Positions 19,110 through 28,625 of a stretch of 64,000 nt of DNA are shown here, piece by piece. Both the position numbers and the translations under genes were made by a program. Positions within the stretch are counted from its first letter, which is position 1. Every line of letters begins with the position of its first letter. The notes beneath the pieces were generated by a model that was not told the origin of the DNA, ran no database searches, and saw only the letters and a program-made list of their open reading frames with translations. The DNA lies in contig JAOSJZ010000001.1 of NCBI GenBank assembly GCA_027493885.1, positions 2,102,622-2,166,621 on the forward strand, written 5' to 3'. Source of the stretch: Gaiella sp. GTDB taxonomy: Bacteria > Actinomycetota > Thermoleophilia > Gaiellales > Gaiellaceae.

Positions 19110-19619
19110 CGGGACGATTGGGTTGTCGGGGAGTGCAGGTCATGGGTGGTGCTCCTCTCGCTCGGTACGCCCGGCGGACGCACCTCTTCCGTCGTCTCGG
19201 TCGGCGTGTGCGCCAAAAACGGCGCGTGAGCGTCGATCTCCCCTAGACGGGGAGAATCAGAATGAGCTCGATGCCGCCGCCGATCGCTACCGCGGGGCGC
19301 GGTACGAGAGGAGATACGGATACGGCGTGGCAGAGCGTCATCGCCACGCAGAGTGCCCGAAGCGCCCGGTGCTGTCAATTCCTACCTTCGGCGAGGTTGC
19401 GGCTGGGCTTTCGGCCGAGTACCATCGGCGTTCGATGGTTCGCGAGGCGATCGTACATCGTGACCGGCCCGCCGGGGCTCCCGTAGCCCCGTCCTCGCCG
19501 ATTGCGTTCATCGCCTCGAAACGGCGCTAGCCGGCGACCCTCCCGCCTCCGCCCGCTAGCAGCCGAACACCCGGCGGGAGCTTCCTCGTCCACGAACTCC
19601 GAAAGGCGGCGTGCCGCAC
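19110..19619. other. Divergent intergenic region between the ilv-thr operon and gltB
   Basis: No protein gene was recognised. It must hold both promoters. Visible structure: ACCATCG-gcgtt-CGATGGT (19421-19439), a seven-base-arm inverted repeat that could be an operator; GCGCC-AAAAAC-GGCGC and CTCCCC-TAGAC-GGGGAG hairpins (19210-19256) in the ilv leader. On the minus strand GAGAGGAG stands eight bases before an ATG at 19143, a better ribosome site than that of the first assigned gene (19109), hinting at a leader ORF or another indel. No T-box core was found. Confidence 0.5.
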
Positions 19620-22600
19620 ATGAGCCAACCACTCCACGACCCAGCCGCCGAGCGCGACGCCTGCGGCATCGGGCTCGTCGCGGACGCGCGCGGCCGGGCC
19701 TCCCGCGAGCTCCTCGACCGCGCGCTCGCGGGGCTCGCCGCGGTGTCGCACCGCGGCGCCTGGGCGGCGGACGGCGTCACCGGCGACGGAGCTGGGTTGC
19801 TTCTGCCCCTGCACGCGGCCGTGACGGGTGTGGACGGCGCCGGTCTCGCGATGTGCTTCCTCCGTGAGCCGTGGCTGCGCGGCACCGTCGAGGAGGCGTG
19901 CCGGGCGGAGGGGCTCGAGCCGTTCGGCTGGCGCGACGTGCCGACGGACGTGGCTGCGCTCGGATCGAGCGCGACGGCGAGCATGCCGCGCGTCGCGCAG
20001 CTCGTGCTCGCTCCGTGCGCGGAGCCCGACGCCGAGCTCCGCGCGCACCGCGCCCGCCGCCGTGCGGAGCGGGTCGAGGGCGTCTACATCGCGTCGCTCT
20101 CGTTCCGCACGGTCACGTACAAGGCGCTCTGCGCCGCGACGCAGCTTCAGAGCTTCTACCCCGATCTCGCAAACCCCGCCTGGAACGTGTCGTGGGCCGT
20201 CTTCCACCAGCGGTTCTCCACGAACACGGAGCCGAGCTGGGAGCGCGCCCAGCCGTTCCGGCTCCTCGGCCACAACGGCGAGATCAACACGATCGAGGGC
20301 AACGTCGGCTGGATGGAGGCGCGCGAGCGCGCGCGCGGGCTCGATCCGGAGCTGGCGGCGGCGCTCGACCGCGCCGGCTCCGACTCGGCCCTCCTCGACA
20401 ACGCCCTCGAGCTTCTCGTCCGGCGCGGGCTGGACGTGCGCGAGGCGGTGACGATGCTCGTTCCGCCCGCGTGGCAGAACGACCCGCGGATCGACGACCG
20501 GCAGCGGGCGATGCATCGGTACCACGCCATGCTCGGCGAGCCGTGGGACGGGCCGGCCGGCCTCGTCTTCTCGGACGGGATCGTGTGCGGCGCGGCGCTC
20601 GACCGGAACGGCCTGCGCCCACTTCGCGTCGCGGTCTGCGAGGACGGGCTCGTCGCCGTCTGCTCGGAGGCCGGCGCGATCCCGCTTCCCGACGGCGTCG
20701 CCGTGCGGCGGGCGCGCCTCGGCCCCGGGCAGCTCCTCTCGCTGGATCCGCGACGGGGCCTGCTCTTCGACGGCGAGCTCAAGCGCGAGCTCGCGTCGCG
20801 CAAGCCGTACGGCGCCTGGGTCGAGTCGAGTGTCCGCTTCGTGGCACGGGGCGAGCCGCTCGCCCCACCGGAAGGCGACCTCGCCGCCCGTCACGCGCTG
20901 CACGGCTACACCCGCGAGGAGCTCTCCCTGATGCTGCGCCCGATCGCGCAGACCGGCCACGACCCCGTCTACTCGATGGGCGACGACGCGCCAATCGCTC
21001 CTCTCGCGGGTCGCGCGCGCCCGCTCGCGTCGTACTTCCGGCAGCGCTTCGCGCAGGTGACGAACCCCGCGATCGACCACTACCGGGAACGGACGATGAT
21101 GTCCGTGGCGACGCTCGTCGGTGCCCGTGCGCCGCTCGACGCCGAGGGGCCGCTGCCGCCGCTCGCCGTGCTCCCGTCCTTTCTCGTCACCCCGGACGGC
21201 CTCGCCGCGCTCGAGCCCCACGAGACCGACGCGACGTTCACGGCGGACGAGGGCCTCGCCGCGGCGGTGGAGCGCGTCGCCGAGGACGCGGCCGCGCTCG
21301 CGCAGGCCGGCGCAACCGCCGTGTGTCTCACGGATGCCGCCGCCGGCGGCGACCGCGCGCCCGTCCCCTCGCTCCTCGCCGTCGCCGCCGTCCACGAACG
21401 CCTCGTCGAGCGCGGCCTGCGGACGGCCTGTTCGCTTCTCGTCTCGAGCGACGAGGCGCGCGACACGCACATGGTCGCGACGCTCATCGGCTACGGCGCC
21501 GACGTCGTCTGCCCCCGTCTCGCGCTCGAGACGGTCGCCCGGCTCGCGGAGTCGGACAAGGTCGGCGGCGACCGGCCCTCTCCCGCCGCAGCGCAGGCGC
21601 GGCTCCTGCGCTCGCTCGAGGACGGCGTGCTCAAGGTGATGTCGAAGATGGGCATCTCCGACGTCGCGAGCTACCGCGGCGCCCGGCTCTTCGAAGCGGT
21701 GGGGCTCGACCGGCGGCTCTGCAGGCGGTTCTTCGGCGGCACGCCGTCGGCGATCGGCGGGATCTCGCTCGACGTCCTCGAGCGGGACGCGACCTCGCGG
21801 CTCGCGGCGAGCGAGGCGGAGAAGCCCCAGCTCGAGAATCCCGGCTTCTACAAGTTCCGCAAGGGGGCGAGCCCCATGCGACCGACGCCGACGTCGTCTC
21901 GGCGCTCCACGAGAGCGTCACCGCGGCGCACGCGCTCGTGAAGGCCGTCAAGGGCGAACGACATGACCTCTACGCCCGGTTCGCGGAGCTCGTCGACGGG
22001 CGGGTGCCGATGGAGCCGCGCGACCTGCTCGAGCCCGTGCCCGCGAGCGAGCCGGTCTCGCTCGACGAGGTAGAGCCGGTCGCCTCGATCGTGCGACGCT
22101 TCTCCGGCGGAGCGATGTCGCACGGCGCGCTCTCCGCCGAGGCGCACGAGACGATCGCGATCGCGCTCAACCGGCTCGGAGCCCGCTCCAACTCGGGGGA
22201 GGGCGGCGAGGATCCCACGCGGTACCGCGACGAGCGCAACTCGAGGATCAAGCAGGTGGCCTCGGGTCGCTTCGGCGTGACCGCCGAGTACGCCGCCCAC
22301 GCGGAGGAGCTGCAGATCAAGGTCGCGCAGGGGTCGAAGCCGGGCGAGGGCGGGCAGATCCCGGCACACAAGGTGACCGCGGAGATCGCGCAGCTTCGCG
22401 GCACCACTCCGGGCGTGTCGCTCATCTCGCCGCCGCCCCACCACGACGTCTACTCGATCGAGGACCTCGCGCAGCTGATCTTCGACCTCCGGGAGGTCAA
22501 TCCCGAGGCCGACATCTCCGTCAAGCTCGTCTCGTCGGTGGGCGTCGGCGTCATCGCTGCGGGCGTTGCGAAGGCCCATGCCGACGTCGTCCACGTCGCC

Positions 22601-23929
22601 GGTGCGGACGGTGGCACCGGCGCGAGCCCGCTGCCCTCGATCAAGCATGCCGGTGCGCCGTGGGAGCTCGGGCTCGCCGAGACCCAGCAGGCGCTCGTCG
22701 CGAACGGCCTGCGCGGACGCGTGCGGGTCCGCGTCGACGGCGGTCTCAAGACCGGGCGCGACGTCGTCCTCGCGGCGCTGCTCGGCGCCGACGAGTTCTC
22801 GTTCGGCACCGCCCTCCTGCTCGCCGAAGGCTGTCTGATGGTGCGCGCCTGCCACCTCGACACCTGCCCGGTCGGGATCACGAGCCAGCGACCGGAGCTG
22901 CGGGCGAAGTTCGCCGGCACGCCGGAGATGGTCGAGGCATACCTGCGCTTCGTCGCGCTCGACGTGCGCGAGCACCTTGCGCGGCTCGGCCTCCGGACGC
23001 TCGACGAGGCCGTCGGCCGCGTCGACCTGCTCCGCCAGCGTCGCACCGGTGACGCGAATGCGGACGCGCTCGACCTCTCCTCGCTGCTCGCCGCGACAGG
23101 CCAGGGCCACGCACGTTACGTCGGCCAGCCGGTGCCGCACAGCGGAGACCGTCTCGGAACGCTGCTGCTCGCGCACGGGAAGGCGGCGATCAGCGGCGCG
23201 CGGCTCGTCGAGCCCGCCTACCAGGTGACGAACGCCGATCGCGCGGTCGGCGCCCGGCTCGGCGGCGCGATCGCGAAGGCCGTCGGCTCGGCCGCGCCCG
23301 CGGGGCGAGTCCGGGCGCGCTTCGAGGGGTCGGCGGGGCAGAGCTTCGGCGCCTTCCTCACGGCCGGCGTCGAGTTGCGCCTCGTGGGCGAGGCGAACGA
23401 CTACGTGGGCAAGGCGATGTCCGGCGGGCGCATCGTCGTCTCTCCGCCGTCCGACGACGTCGGCGATCCGTGCCTCCTCGGCAACACGGTGCTCTACGGT
23501 GCCACGGGCGGCGAGCTCTTCTGCGCCGGGGCCGCGGGGGAGCGCTTCGCCGTGCGGAACTCGGGCGCTGTCGCCGTCGTGGAAGGCGTCGGCGACCACG
23601 GGTGCGAGTACATGACGAGCGGGACCGTCGTCGTCCTCGGGCCCCACGGGCGCAATCTCGGTGCCGGGATGGCGGGGGGCGAGGCATTCCTCCTCGACCC
23701 CGACGAGCGGCTCGTGAACGACGACCTCGTCACGCTCGTGCCGCTCGCCCGGGACGAGGCCGAGCGGCTCTTCGACCTGCTCGAGCGCCATGTTCGCCTG
23801 ACGGCGTCCGCGCGTGCGGCACTCCTCGTGGCGGAGGCCGATCGCATCGTCGGCCGGTTCCGGCGGCTCACGCCGCGCGCCGAGCTCGCCGAGCGAGACG
23901 CGGCAGCGGAGGACCGCCTCTCCGCTTGA
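19620..23929 (+). CDS. gltB: Glutamate synthase large subunit (one-base frame break)
   Basis: About 1436 residues after restoring one G in the run 21863-21867. The N-terminal glutaminase domain begins at the catalytic Cys in ERDACGIGLVAD after a short propeptide; HQRFSTNTEPSW and LGHNGEINTIEGN are class-II amidotransferase motifs. The central and FMN domains follow, with the 3Fe-4S cysteines in MVRACHLDTCPVGI and the FMN-site ADGGTGASPLPS, and a C-terminal beta-helix (GAGMAGGEAFLLD). The small subunit gene gltD is not adjacent. ATG 19620 gives the shortest propeptide with family spacing. It produces glutamate, the entry metabolite of the arg operon that follows. Confidence 0.93.
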
Positions 23930-23963
23930 CGCATAATTTGGTAATTTTATGCATACTATGCCA
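23926..23963 (+). promoter_or_regulatory. argC promoter with probable ArgR operator
   Basis: A short AT-rich island in GC-rich surroundings. GCATAA...TTATGC (23931-23952) forms a 22-base imperfect palindrome, followed by TATGCATACTATGCC with further TGCAT-type half sites, resembling actinobacterial ARG boxes. TTGACG at 23926-23931, overlapping the gltB stop, could serve as a -35. The operon ends with argR, so autoregulated arginine repression is expected. The operator overlaps the first possible argC start codons. Confidence 0.65.
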
Positions 23964-24956
23964 ATGCCATACGTGAGCATCGTCGGCTCGGCCGGGTACG
24001 CCGGCCAGGAGACGCTCGACCGCGTCCTCGGGCACCCCGACCTCGAGCTCTACGCGGTCGGCTCGGACTCGCTCGCGGGGCAGGACGCGACCTCTCTCGA
24101 CCCCCGGCTCAACCGGAACGGCGGCAAGCGCGTCCCGCGTCTGATCACGAACGCCGCCGCGCTCGCCTGCGAGGCCGACCTCACGTTCCTCTGCCTCTCG
24201 CACGAGGAGGCGGCCGCACTCGAGCCGCCGTCGCGCGGCGTCGTGATCGACCTGTCGGGCGCGCACCGGCTGGCCGATGCGGCGCAGTACGACGCCTGGT
24301 ACGGCTTCACGCATCCCCGACCGGACGACCTCCACACGTGGTCGTACGGCCTGCCGGAGCTCAGGCCGCCCGAGGGCCGGCTGATCGCGAACCCCGGCTG
24401 CTACGCGACCGCCGTCCTGCTCGCGCTCGCTCCCCTCGCCGAGGCGGTCGACCCGGAGAGCGTCGTCGTGGACGCGATGTCGGGGATGACGGGGGCAGGC
24501 CGCTCGCCACGGCCGTCGACGCACGCGGGCTTCGTGCTCGAGAACGTCTCGCCGTACAAGGTCGGCTCGCATCAGCACGTCGCGGAGATCGCAGAGGTGC
24601 TCGGCTTCCCGGTGTCGTTCACGCCGCACCTCCTGCCCGTGCGGCGTGGCCTGATCGCGACGTGCAACGTCCGCTCGAACGGCGCCGACCTGCGAGCGCT
24701 GCTCGAGGAGCGGTATGCGTCCAGCCCCGTCGTGACGGTGCTCCCAGAGGGGGTCGCGCCCGAGCTCTCCCGCGTCCAGGCGACCGATGGAGCCGAGATC
24801 GGCGTCTTCGCAGACCGCTACACGGATCGGACGATCGTGATCTGCGCCCTCGACAACCTCGGCAAGGGTGCCGCCGGCCAGGCGATCCAGAACGCGAACG
24901 CGGTGTTCGGCCTCGAGCCGACGGCCGGCCTGCGACTCTCCGGGGTGCTCGTCTGA
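23949..24956 (+). CDS. argC: N-acetyl-gamma-glutamyl-phosphate reductase
   Basis: NADPH-dependent reductase of up to 335 residues in arginine synthesis. YVSIVGSAGYAGQETL is the nucleotide loop, NPGCYATA contains the catalytic Cys, and HLLPVRRGLIATCNV plus ICALDNLGKGAAGQAIQN are family signatures. Three ATGs lie close together (23949, 23958, 23964); the last gives MPYVSIVG, closest to the family start, and no ribosome site precedes any of them, so the mRNA may be leaderless. Its stop and the argJ ATG share an A (TGATG). Confidence 0.95.
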   Translation: MHTMPMPYVSIVGSAGYAGQETLDRVLGHPDLELYAVGSDSLAGQDATSLDPRLNRNGGKRVPRLITNAAALACEADLTFLCLSHEEAAALEPPSRGVVIDLSGAHRLADAAQYDAWYGFTHPRPDDLHTWSYGLPELRPPEGRLIANPGCYATAVLLALAPLAEAVDPESVVVDAMSGMTGAGRSPRPSTHAGFVLENVSPYKVGSHQHVAEIAEVLGFPVSFTPHLLPVRRGLIATCNVRSNGADLRALLEERYASSPVVTVLPEGVAPELSRVQATDGAEIGVFADRYTDRTIVICALDNLGKGAAGQAIQNANAVFGLEPTAGLRLSGVLV

Positions 24957-26122
24957 TGTCCGTCACCGCCGCCCCCGGGTTCGCGGCGGCCGGGGTCTCG
25001 GCCGGGATCCGGCCCTCGGGCAGGCCGGATGTCGCGCTCGTCCGGTCGCTGGAGCCCGCGGTCGGCTGTGCGATGTGGACGCGCAACCGCGTCCAGGCGG
25101 CGCCGGTGACGGTCTCGCGCCGTCATCTCGAGCTCGCCGAGCCGCAGGCGGTGGTCGTCAACGCCGGCGTCGCCAACGCGGCCACCGGTGCTCCTGGCGA
25201 GGACGATGCGCGTGCGACCGCGGCACGCGTCGCCGAGCGCCTCGCGCTCCGACCCGAGGAGGTCGTCGTCCTCTCGACCGGCGTGATCGGGCCGCGGCTG
25301 CCGATGGAGAAGCTCCTCCCGGGCGTCGACCTCGCCGCCGCGGAGCTCTCTGCGACCGGCGGGGACGCCGCGGCCCGGGCGATCCTCACGACGGACGCGG
25401 GGCCCAAGACCGCGGTGGTCTCCGGTGACGGGTTCACGGTCGGCGGGATGGCGAAGGGCGCCGGGATGATCCACCCGAGCCTCGCGACGATGCTCGCCGT
25501 GGTCACGACCGATCACACGCTCGCTTCGGGCGCCGAGGCCGGCCGCCTCCTGCGGCCCGCCGTCGAGCGCTCCTTCAACCGGATCTCGGTCGACGGCGAC
25601 TGCTCGACGAACGACGCCGTCGTGCTGCTCGCGCGGCGCGGCGAGGCCGCGCGCGGCGATGCGTCGGAGACGGCGTTCGCCGAAGCGCTGGAGGCGGTGT
25701 GCCGGGACCTCGCGCGGCAGATCGTCGCCGACGGCGAGGGCGCCACCGTCGTGCTCGAGATCGGCGTCGCGCACGCAGCGTCGGCCGAGGAGGCCGATGC
25801 GATCGCTCGGAGGGTCGCCACCTCGCCGCTCGTCAAGACGGCGGCCTTCGGACGCGATCCGAACTGGGGCCGCGTGCTCGCCGCGGCGGGCTCGGCCCCG
25901 TGGAACGGGGGCTTCGCACGACTGGATCCGGAGGTGCTGTCGGTTGCATTCGACGGGACGCTCGTGTTCGCGCACGGCTGCCCGACCGGCCGGGTCCCGG
26001 AGCTCGGCGGCGGCGCGTGCCGGATCGAGCTCGACCTCGGGCTCGGCGACGGGGAGGCCGCCTACCTCGCGTCGGACCTCTCGACGGACTACGTCAGGCT
26101 GAACGCGGAGTACACGACGTGA
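24956..26122 (+). CDS. argJ: Glutamate N-acetyltransferase / amino-acid acetyltransferase
   Basis: Self-cleaving bifunctional ornithine acetyltransferase of 388 residues. The autoproteolysis nucleophile is the Thr in KGAGMIHPSLATMLAVVTTD. NRISVDGDCSTNDAV and AAFGRDPNWGRVLAAAG are conserved active-site blocks, and the C terminus ends LNAEYTT as usual. It makes the arginine pathway cyclic, so no argE is needed. It overlaps argC at its start and argB at its end (GTGA). Confidence 0.95.
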   Translation: MSVTAAPGFAAAGVSAGIRPSGRPDVALVRSLEPAVGCAMWTRNRVQAAPVTVSRRHLELAEPQAVVVNAGVANAATGAPGEDDARATAARVAERLALRPEEVVVLSTGVIGPRLPMEKLLPGVDLAAAELSATGGDAAARAILTTDAGPKTAVVSGDGFTVGGMAKGAGMIHPSLATMLAVVTTDHTLASGAEAGRLLRPAVERSFNRISVDGDCSTNDAVVLLARRGEAARGDASETAFAEALEAVCRDLARQIVADGEGATVVLEIGVAHAASAEEADAIARRVATSPLVKTAAFGRDPNWGRVLAAAGSAPWNGGFARLDPEVLSVAFDGTLVFAHGCPTGRVPELGGGACRIELDLGLGDGEAAYLASDLSTDYVRLNAEYTT

Positions 26123-26778
26123 CCGTCGTCCTCAAGCTGGGCGGCCGCGTCGCCGCGGATGCCGTTCGGGCCGTCCTCGCCGAGGTCGACGGCCCCGTCG
26201 TGGTCGTCCACGGCGCGGGCCCCCAGATCACCGCCGGGATGGAGCGCCGCGGCATCGCGCCGGCGTTCGTCGGCGGGCGGCGCGTGACGACGCCCGACGT
26301 CCTCGACGTCGTCCGCGCGGAGCTCGCGGCGGTGAACGAGGAGGTCTGCGCCGCGATCGGCGCCCGCGCGATCGGCCTCTTCGGCGACGAGATCGGCCTG
26401 GAGGCCGAGCAGCTCCGCGACCTCGGCCTCGTCGGCCATCCCGTCCCTTCCGCTCCGGCGGCGGTGGTCGAGGCGCTCGCGGCGGGCCGGGTCCCGGTCG
26501 TTGCGCCGCTCGCGGCAGGCCCGCTCAACGTCAACGCCGACGAGGCCGCAGCCGCGCTCGCGATCGGCCTTCGCGCCACGCGGATCCTCTTCGTCACCGA
26601 CGTCCCGGGTGTCGTCCTCGACGGCGAGGTCGCGGCGGTCCTCCCCGCTGACGACGCCGAGGCGGGCCTCGCCGACGGCCGTTTCGAGGGCGGCATCGTG
26701 CCGAAGCTGATGGCGGCCGTCCGCGCCGCGCGCGGCGGCGTGAAGGCTTCGATCGGCGTGACGGAGGTCCCGGCGTGA
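26119..26778 (+). CDS. argB: Acetylglutamate kinase, short form
   Basis: Amino-acid-kinase-family protein of 219 residues. VVLKLGGR and VVVVHGAGPQITAGM are the ATP- and substrate-binding loops; FVGGRRVTTPDVLDVV and NVNADEAAAALAIGL, FVTDVPGVV are typical of NAG kinases. It is notably shorter than the usual 250-300 residues: the stretch between GLFGDEIGLEAEQ and VPVVAPLAAG is compact and the N-terminal arm that mediates arginine inhibition in hexameric kinases is missing, so control may rest on ArgR. GTG 26119-26121 overlaps the argJ stop. Confidence 0.9.
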   Translation: MTVVLKLGGRVAADAVRAVLAEVDGPVVVVHGAGPQITAGMERRGIAPAFVGGRRVTTPDVLDVVRAELAAVNEEVCAAIGARAIGLFGDEIGLEAEQLRDLGLVGHPVPSAPAAVVEALAAGRVPVVAPLAAGPLNVNADEAAAALAIGLRATRILFVTDVPGVVLDGEVAAVLPADDAEAGLADGRFEGGIVPKLMAAVRAARGGVKASIGVTEVPA

Positions 26779-26810
26779 CGGTGGGTCGCGGCGTGACGAA
26801 GAGGCCCGGT

Positions 26811-27974
26811 ATGACGGACGCAAGTAACAGTCTGTTGCAAGCCTCTCGCAGCGCCGTGCTTCCCACCTACGCGCGCGCCGACGTGACGATCGTCCGCGGC
26901 GAGGGCTGCCGCGTCTGGGACGACGAGAGCCGCTCGTACCTCGACTTCGGCGGCGGGATCGCCGTCGTCGGCCTCGGGCATCGCCATCCGGCGGTCACCG
27001 AGGCTGCCCACGCCCAGCTCGACCGCCTCTGGCACGCGTCGAACCTGTACTGGACGGAGCCGATGCTCCGGCTCGCGGGGCTGCTCTCCGAGCGCATCGG
27101 CGGCGCGCAGGCGTTCTTCTGCAACTCGGGTGCCGAGGCGAACGAGGCGGCGCTGAAGGTCGCGCGCAAGGCGACCGGTAGGTCGCGGATCGTCGCGCTC
27201 GAGGGCGGCTTCCACGGCCGTACCCTCGGAGCGCTCTCGGCGACGGGGCAGCCCGCGAAGTGGGAGGGCTTCGGGCCGCTTCTCCCCGGCGTCTCCTTCG
27301 CGCGGCCGAACGACGTCGAGTCGCTCGAGGCGGCCGTCTCGCCGGGCGGCGAGCTCGCGGCGATCATCGTCGAGCCCGTGCTCGGCGAGGGCGGTGTGCT
27401 GCCCCTCGAGGAGGGATTCGCGCGGGCGGCGGCCGAGATCGCGCGCGAGGTCGGCGCGCTCCTCCTGGTCGACGAGGTGCAGTCGGGCCTCGGCCGCACC
27501 GGCACGTTCTTCGCCTACGAGCAGCTCGGCATCGAGCCCGACCTCGTCACCCTCGCCAAGGGGCTCGCGAACGGCCTCCCGATCGGCGCGTTGCTCGCCC
27601 GCGAGGGCGTGGCCGGCGCGATCGGGCCTGGAGACCACGGGTCGACGTTCGGCGGCAACCCGGTCGCCTGCGCGGCGGCATGTGCCGTCGTCGAGGCGAT
27701 CGACGAGGCACTGCTCGAGAACGTCGCCGCGCGCGGCGACCAGCTCGCCCACGGGCTGGTCGAGCTTCCGGGGGTGCGCGAGGTGCGGGGCCGCGGCCTG
27801 CTGCTCGCCGCCTTGCTCGACCGCGACGCCGGTGGCGTGGTGGACGAGTGCCGCGCCCACGGCCTCCTCGTGCTCACCGCGGGGACGGACGTCCTCCGCC
27901 TGCTGCCGCCGCTCGTGATCACCGAAGCGGAAGCGGACGAGGCGCTCGCGATCCTCTCGGAGGTGCTCCGGTGA
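26811..27974 (+). CDS. argD: Acetylornithine aminotransferase
   Basis: Class-III PLP aminotransferase of 387 residues. FCNSGAEANEAALKVARK binds the cofactor phosphate, LLVDEVQSGLGRTG holds the PLP Asp, and the Schiff-base Lys is in VTLAKGLANGLP. ATG 26811 has GAAGAGG at 26797-26803 and is preferred; a GTG at 26775 overlapping the argB stop would add 12 residues. The palindrome GTAACAGTCTGTTGC (26824-26838) falls in its first codons. Its stop overlaps the argR GTG. Confidence 0.94.
   Translation: MTDASNSLLQASRSAVLPTYARADVTIVRGEGCRVWDDESRSYLDFGGGIAVVGLGHRHPAVTEAAHAQLDRLWHASNLYWTEPMLRLAGLLSERIGGAQAFFCNSGAEANEAALKVARKATGRSRIVALEGGFHGRTLGALSATGQPAKWEGFGPLLPGVSFARPNDVESLEAAVSPGGELAAIIVEPVLGEGGVLPLEEGFARAAAEIAREVGALLLVDEVQSGLGRTGTFFAYEQLGIEPDLVTLAKGLANGLPIGALLAREGVAGAIGPGDHGSTFGGNPVACAAACAVVEAIDEALLENVAARGDQLAHGLVELPGVREVRGRGLLLAALLDRDAGGVVDECRAHGLLVLTAGTDVLRLLPPLVITEAEADEALAILSEVLR
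26824..26838. repeat. 15-base palindromic element, copy 1
   Basis: GTAACAGTCTGTTGC lies inside the first codons of argD. Its exact reverse complement GCAACAGACTGTTAC occurs at 30081-30095, just upstream of the tRNA-Arg gene. The core AACAGNCTGTT is a perfect palindrome, so both copies could be bound by the same dimeric regulator. Chance recurrence cannot be excluded from two copies. Confidence 0.45.
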
Positions 27975-28444
27975 GCAACCCGGTGCGCCAGCAGGCGATC
28001 CTGCGCCTCGTCCGCGACCGCGCGATCTCGACGCAGGCCGAGCTCGTGGACGCCCTGCGCGAGGAGGGCCACGACGTCGTGCAGACCACGATCTCGCGCG
28101 ACGTCCACGACCTCGGCCTCCGGAAGGTGCGGGCCCCGTCCGGGAGGCTCGTCTACGCGGCGCCGGGCTCGGACGACGCCGACCGGCTGCGCGCGATCGG
28201 CGTCGCGATGCGCCGCTACGCGACGCGCGTCGAGCATGCCGGGCCGCTGGTCGTGGTGACGACGCCGTCGGGGTACGCGAGCGCGCTCGCGCAGGCGATC
28301 GACGAAGGCGCGCACCCGGGCATCGCCGGGACGATCGCCGGCGACAACACGATCTTTCTCGCGCCCCGCGAGGGCACGAGCGCCCCGGCGCTCGCCGCCG
28401 AGCTCGCCGAGCACCTGAGCCTGGCCGCTTCGCGGCCGGGCTAG
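27971..28444 (+). CDS. argR: Arginine repressor
   Basis: A 157-residue regulator. The N-terminal winged helix (TQAELVDALREEGHDVVQ, TTISRDVHDLGLRKV) is followed by a C-terminal oligomerisation and arginine-binding domain with GTIAGDNTIFLAPRE, the GTIAGDDT-type ligand motif. It closes the argC-J-B-D-R operon and probably acts on the AT-rich palindromes before argC. argF, argG and argH are not in the window. Confidence 0.94.
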   Translation: MSNPVRQQAILRLVRDRAISTQAELVDALREEGHDVVQTTISRDVHDLGLRKVRAPSGRLVYAAPGSDDADRLRAIGVAMRRYATRVEHAGPLVVVTTPSGYASALAQAIDEGAHPGIAGTIAGDNTIFLAPREGTSAPALAAELAEHLSLAASRPG

Positions 28445-28491
28445 CGGCGGGACTCGGCTGCTGCGGAATCCCGCTCGCGAACGAGAAGAGC

Positions 28492-28520
28492 GAGGCGGCC
28501 GCTTGGGGAGCGGCCGCCTC
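28492..28520. terminator. Strong stem-loop after argR
   Basis: GAGGCGGCCGCT and its exact complement form a 12-base stem closed by TGGGG. It stands 47 bases after argR in a convergent intergenic region and is the likely end of the arg transcript. There is no U tract, as is usual in GC-rich actinobacteria, so it may act as an L-shaped (intrinsic, tail-less) terminator or with Rho. Confidence 0.65.
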
Positions 28521-28601
28521 GGTGATGCTGGGGAGGGTGGGTGCTACGGGAGTCGGCCGTTCGGCCGCGTTCCTCACTCCCTCGATCGAGTGATTGGCAG
28601 C

Positions 28602-28620
28602 GAGATCGCGAAGCGATCTC
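28602..28620. terminator. Second hairpin before the convergent gene
   Basis: GAGATCGC-GAA-GCGATCTC, eight-base perfect arms, six bases from the end of the minus-strand sulfite-oxidase-like gene. It may terminate that gene. Part of it (AGATCGCGAAGCGAT) recurs at 49398-49412 near the end of paaB, suggesting a tiny repeat. Confidence 0.45.
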
Positions 28621-28625
28621 ACGGC

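Noticed and set aside
19141..19200. Possible T-box (GGGCGTACCGAGCG) in the ilv leader
   Set aside because: It lacks the TGGNACC core and a specifier stem was not found.
19527..21470. A 647-codon open frame opposite gltB, and a similar 710-codon frame at 21848-23980
   Set aside because: Typical antisense shadows in GC-rich DNA; no domain, low-complexity composition, wholly inside gltB.
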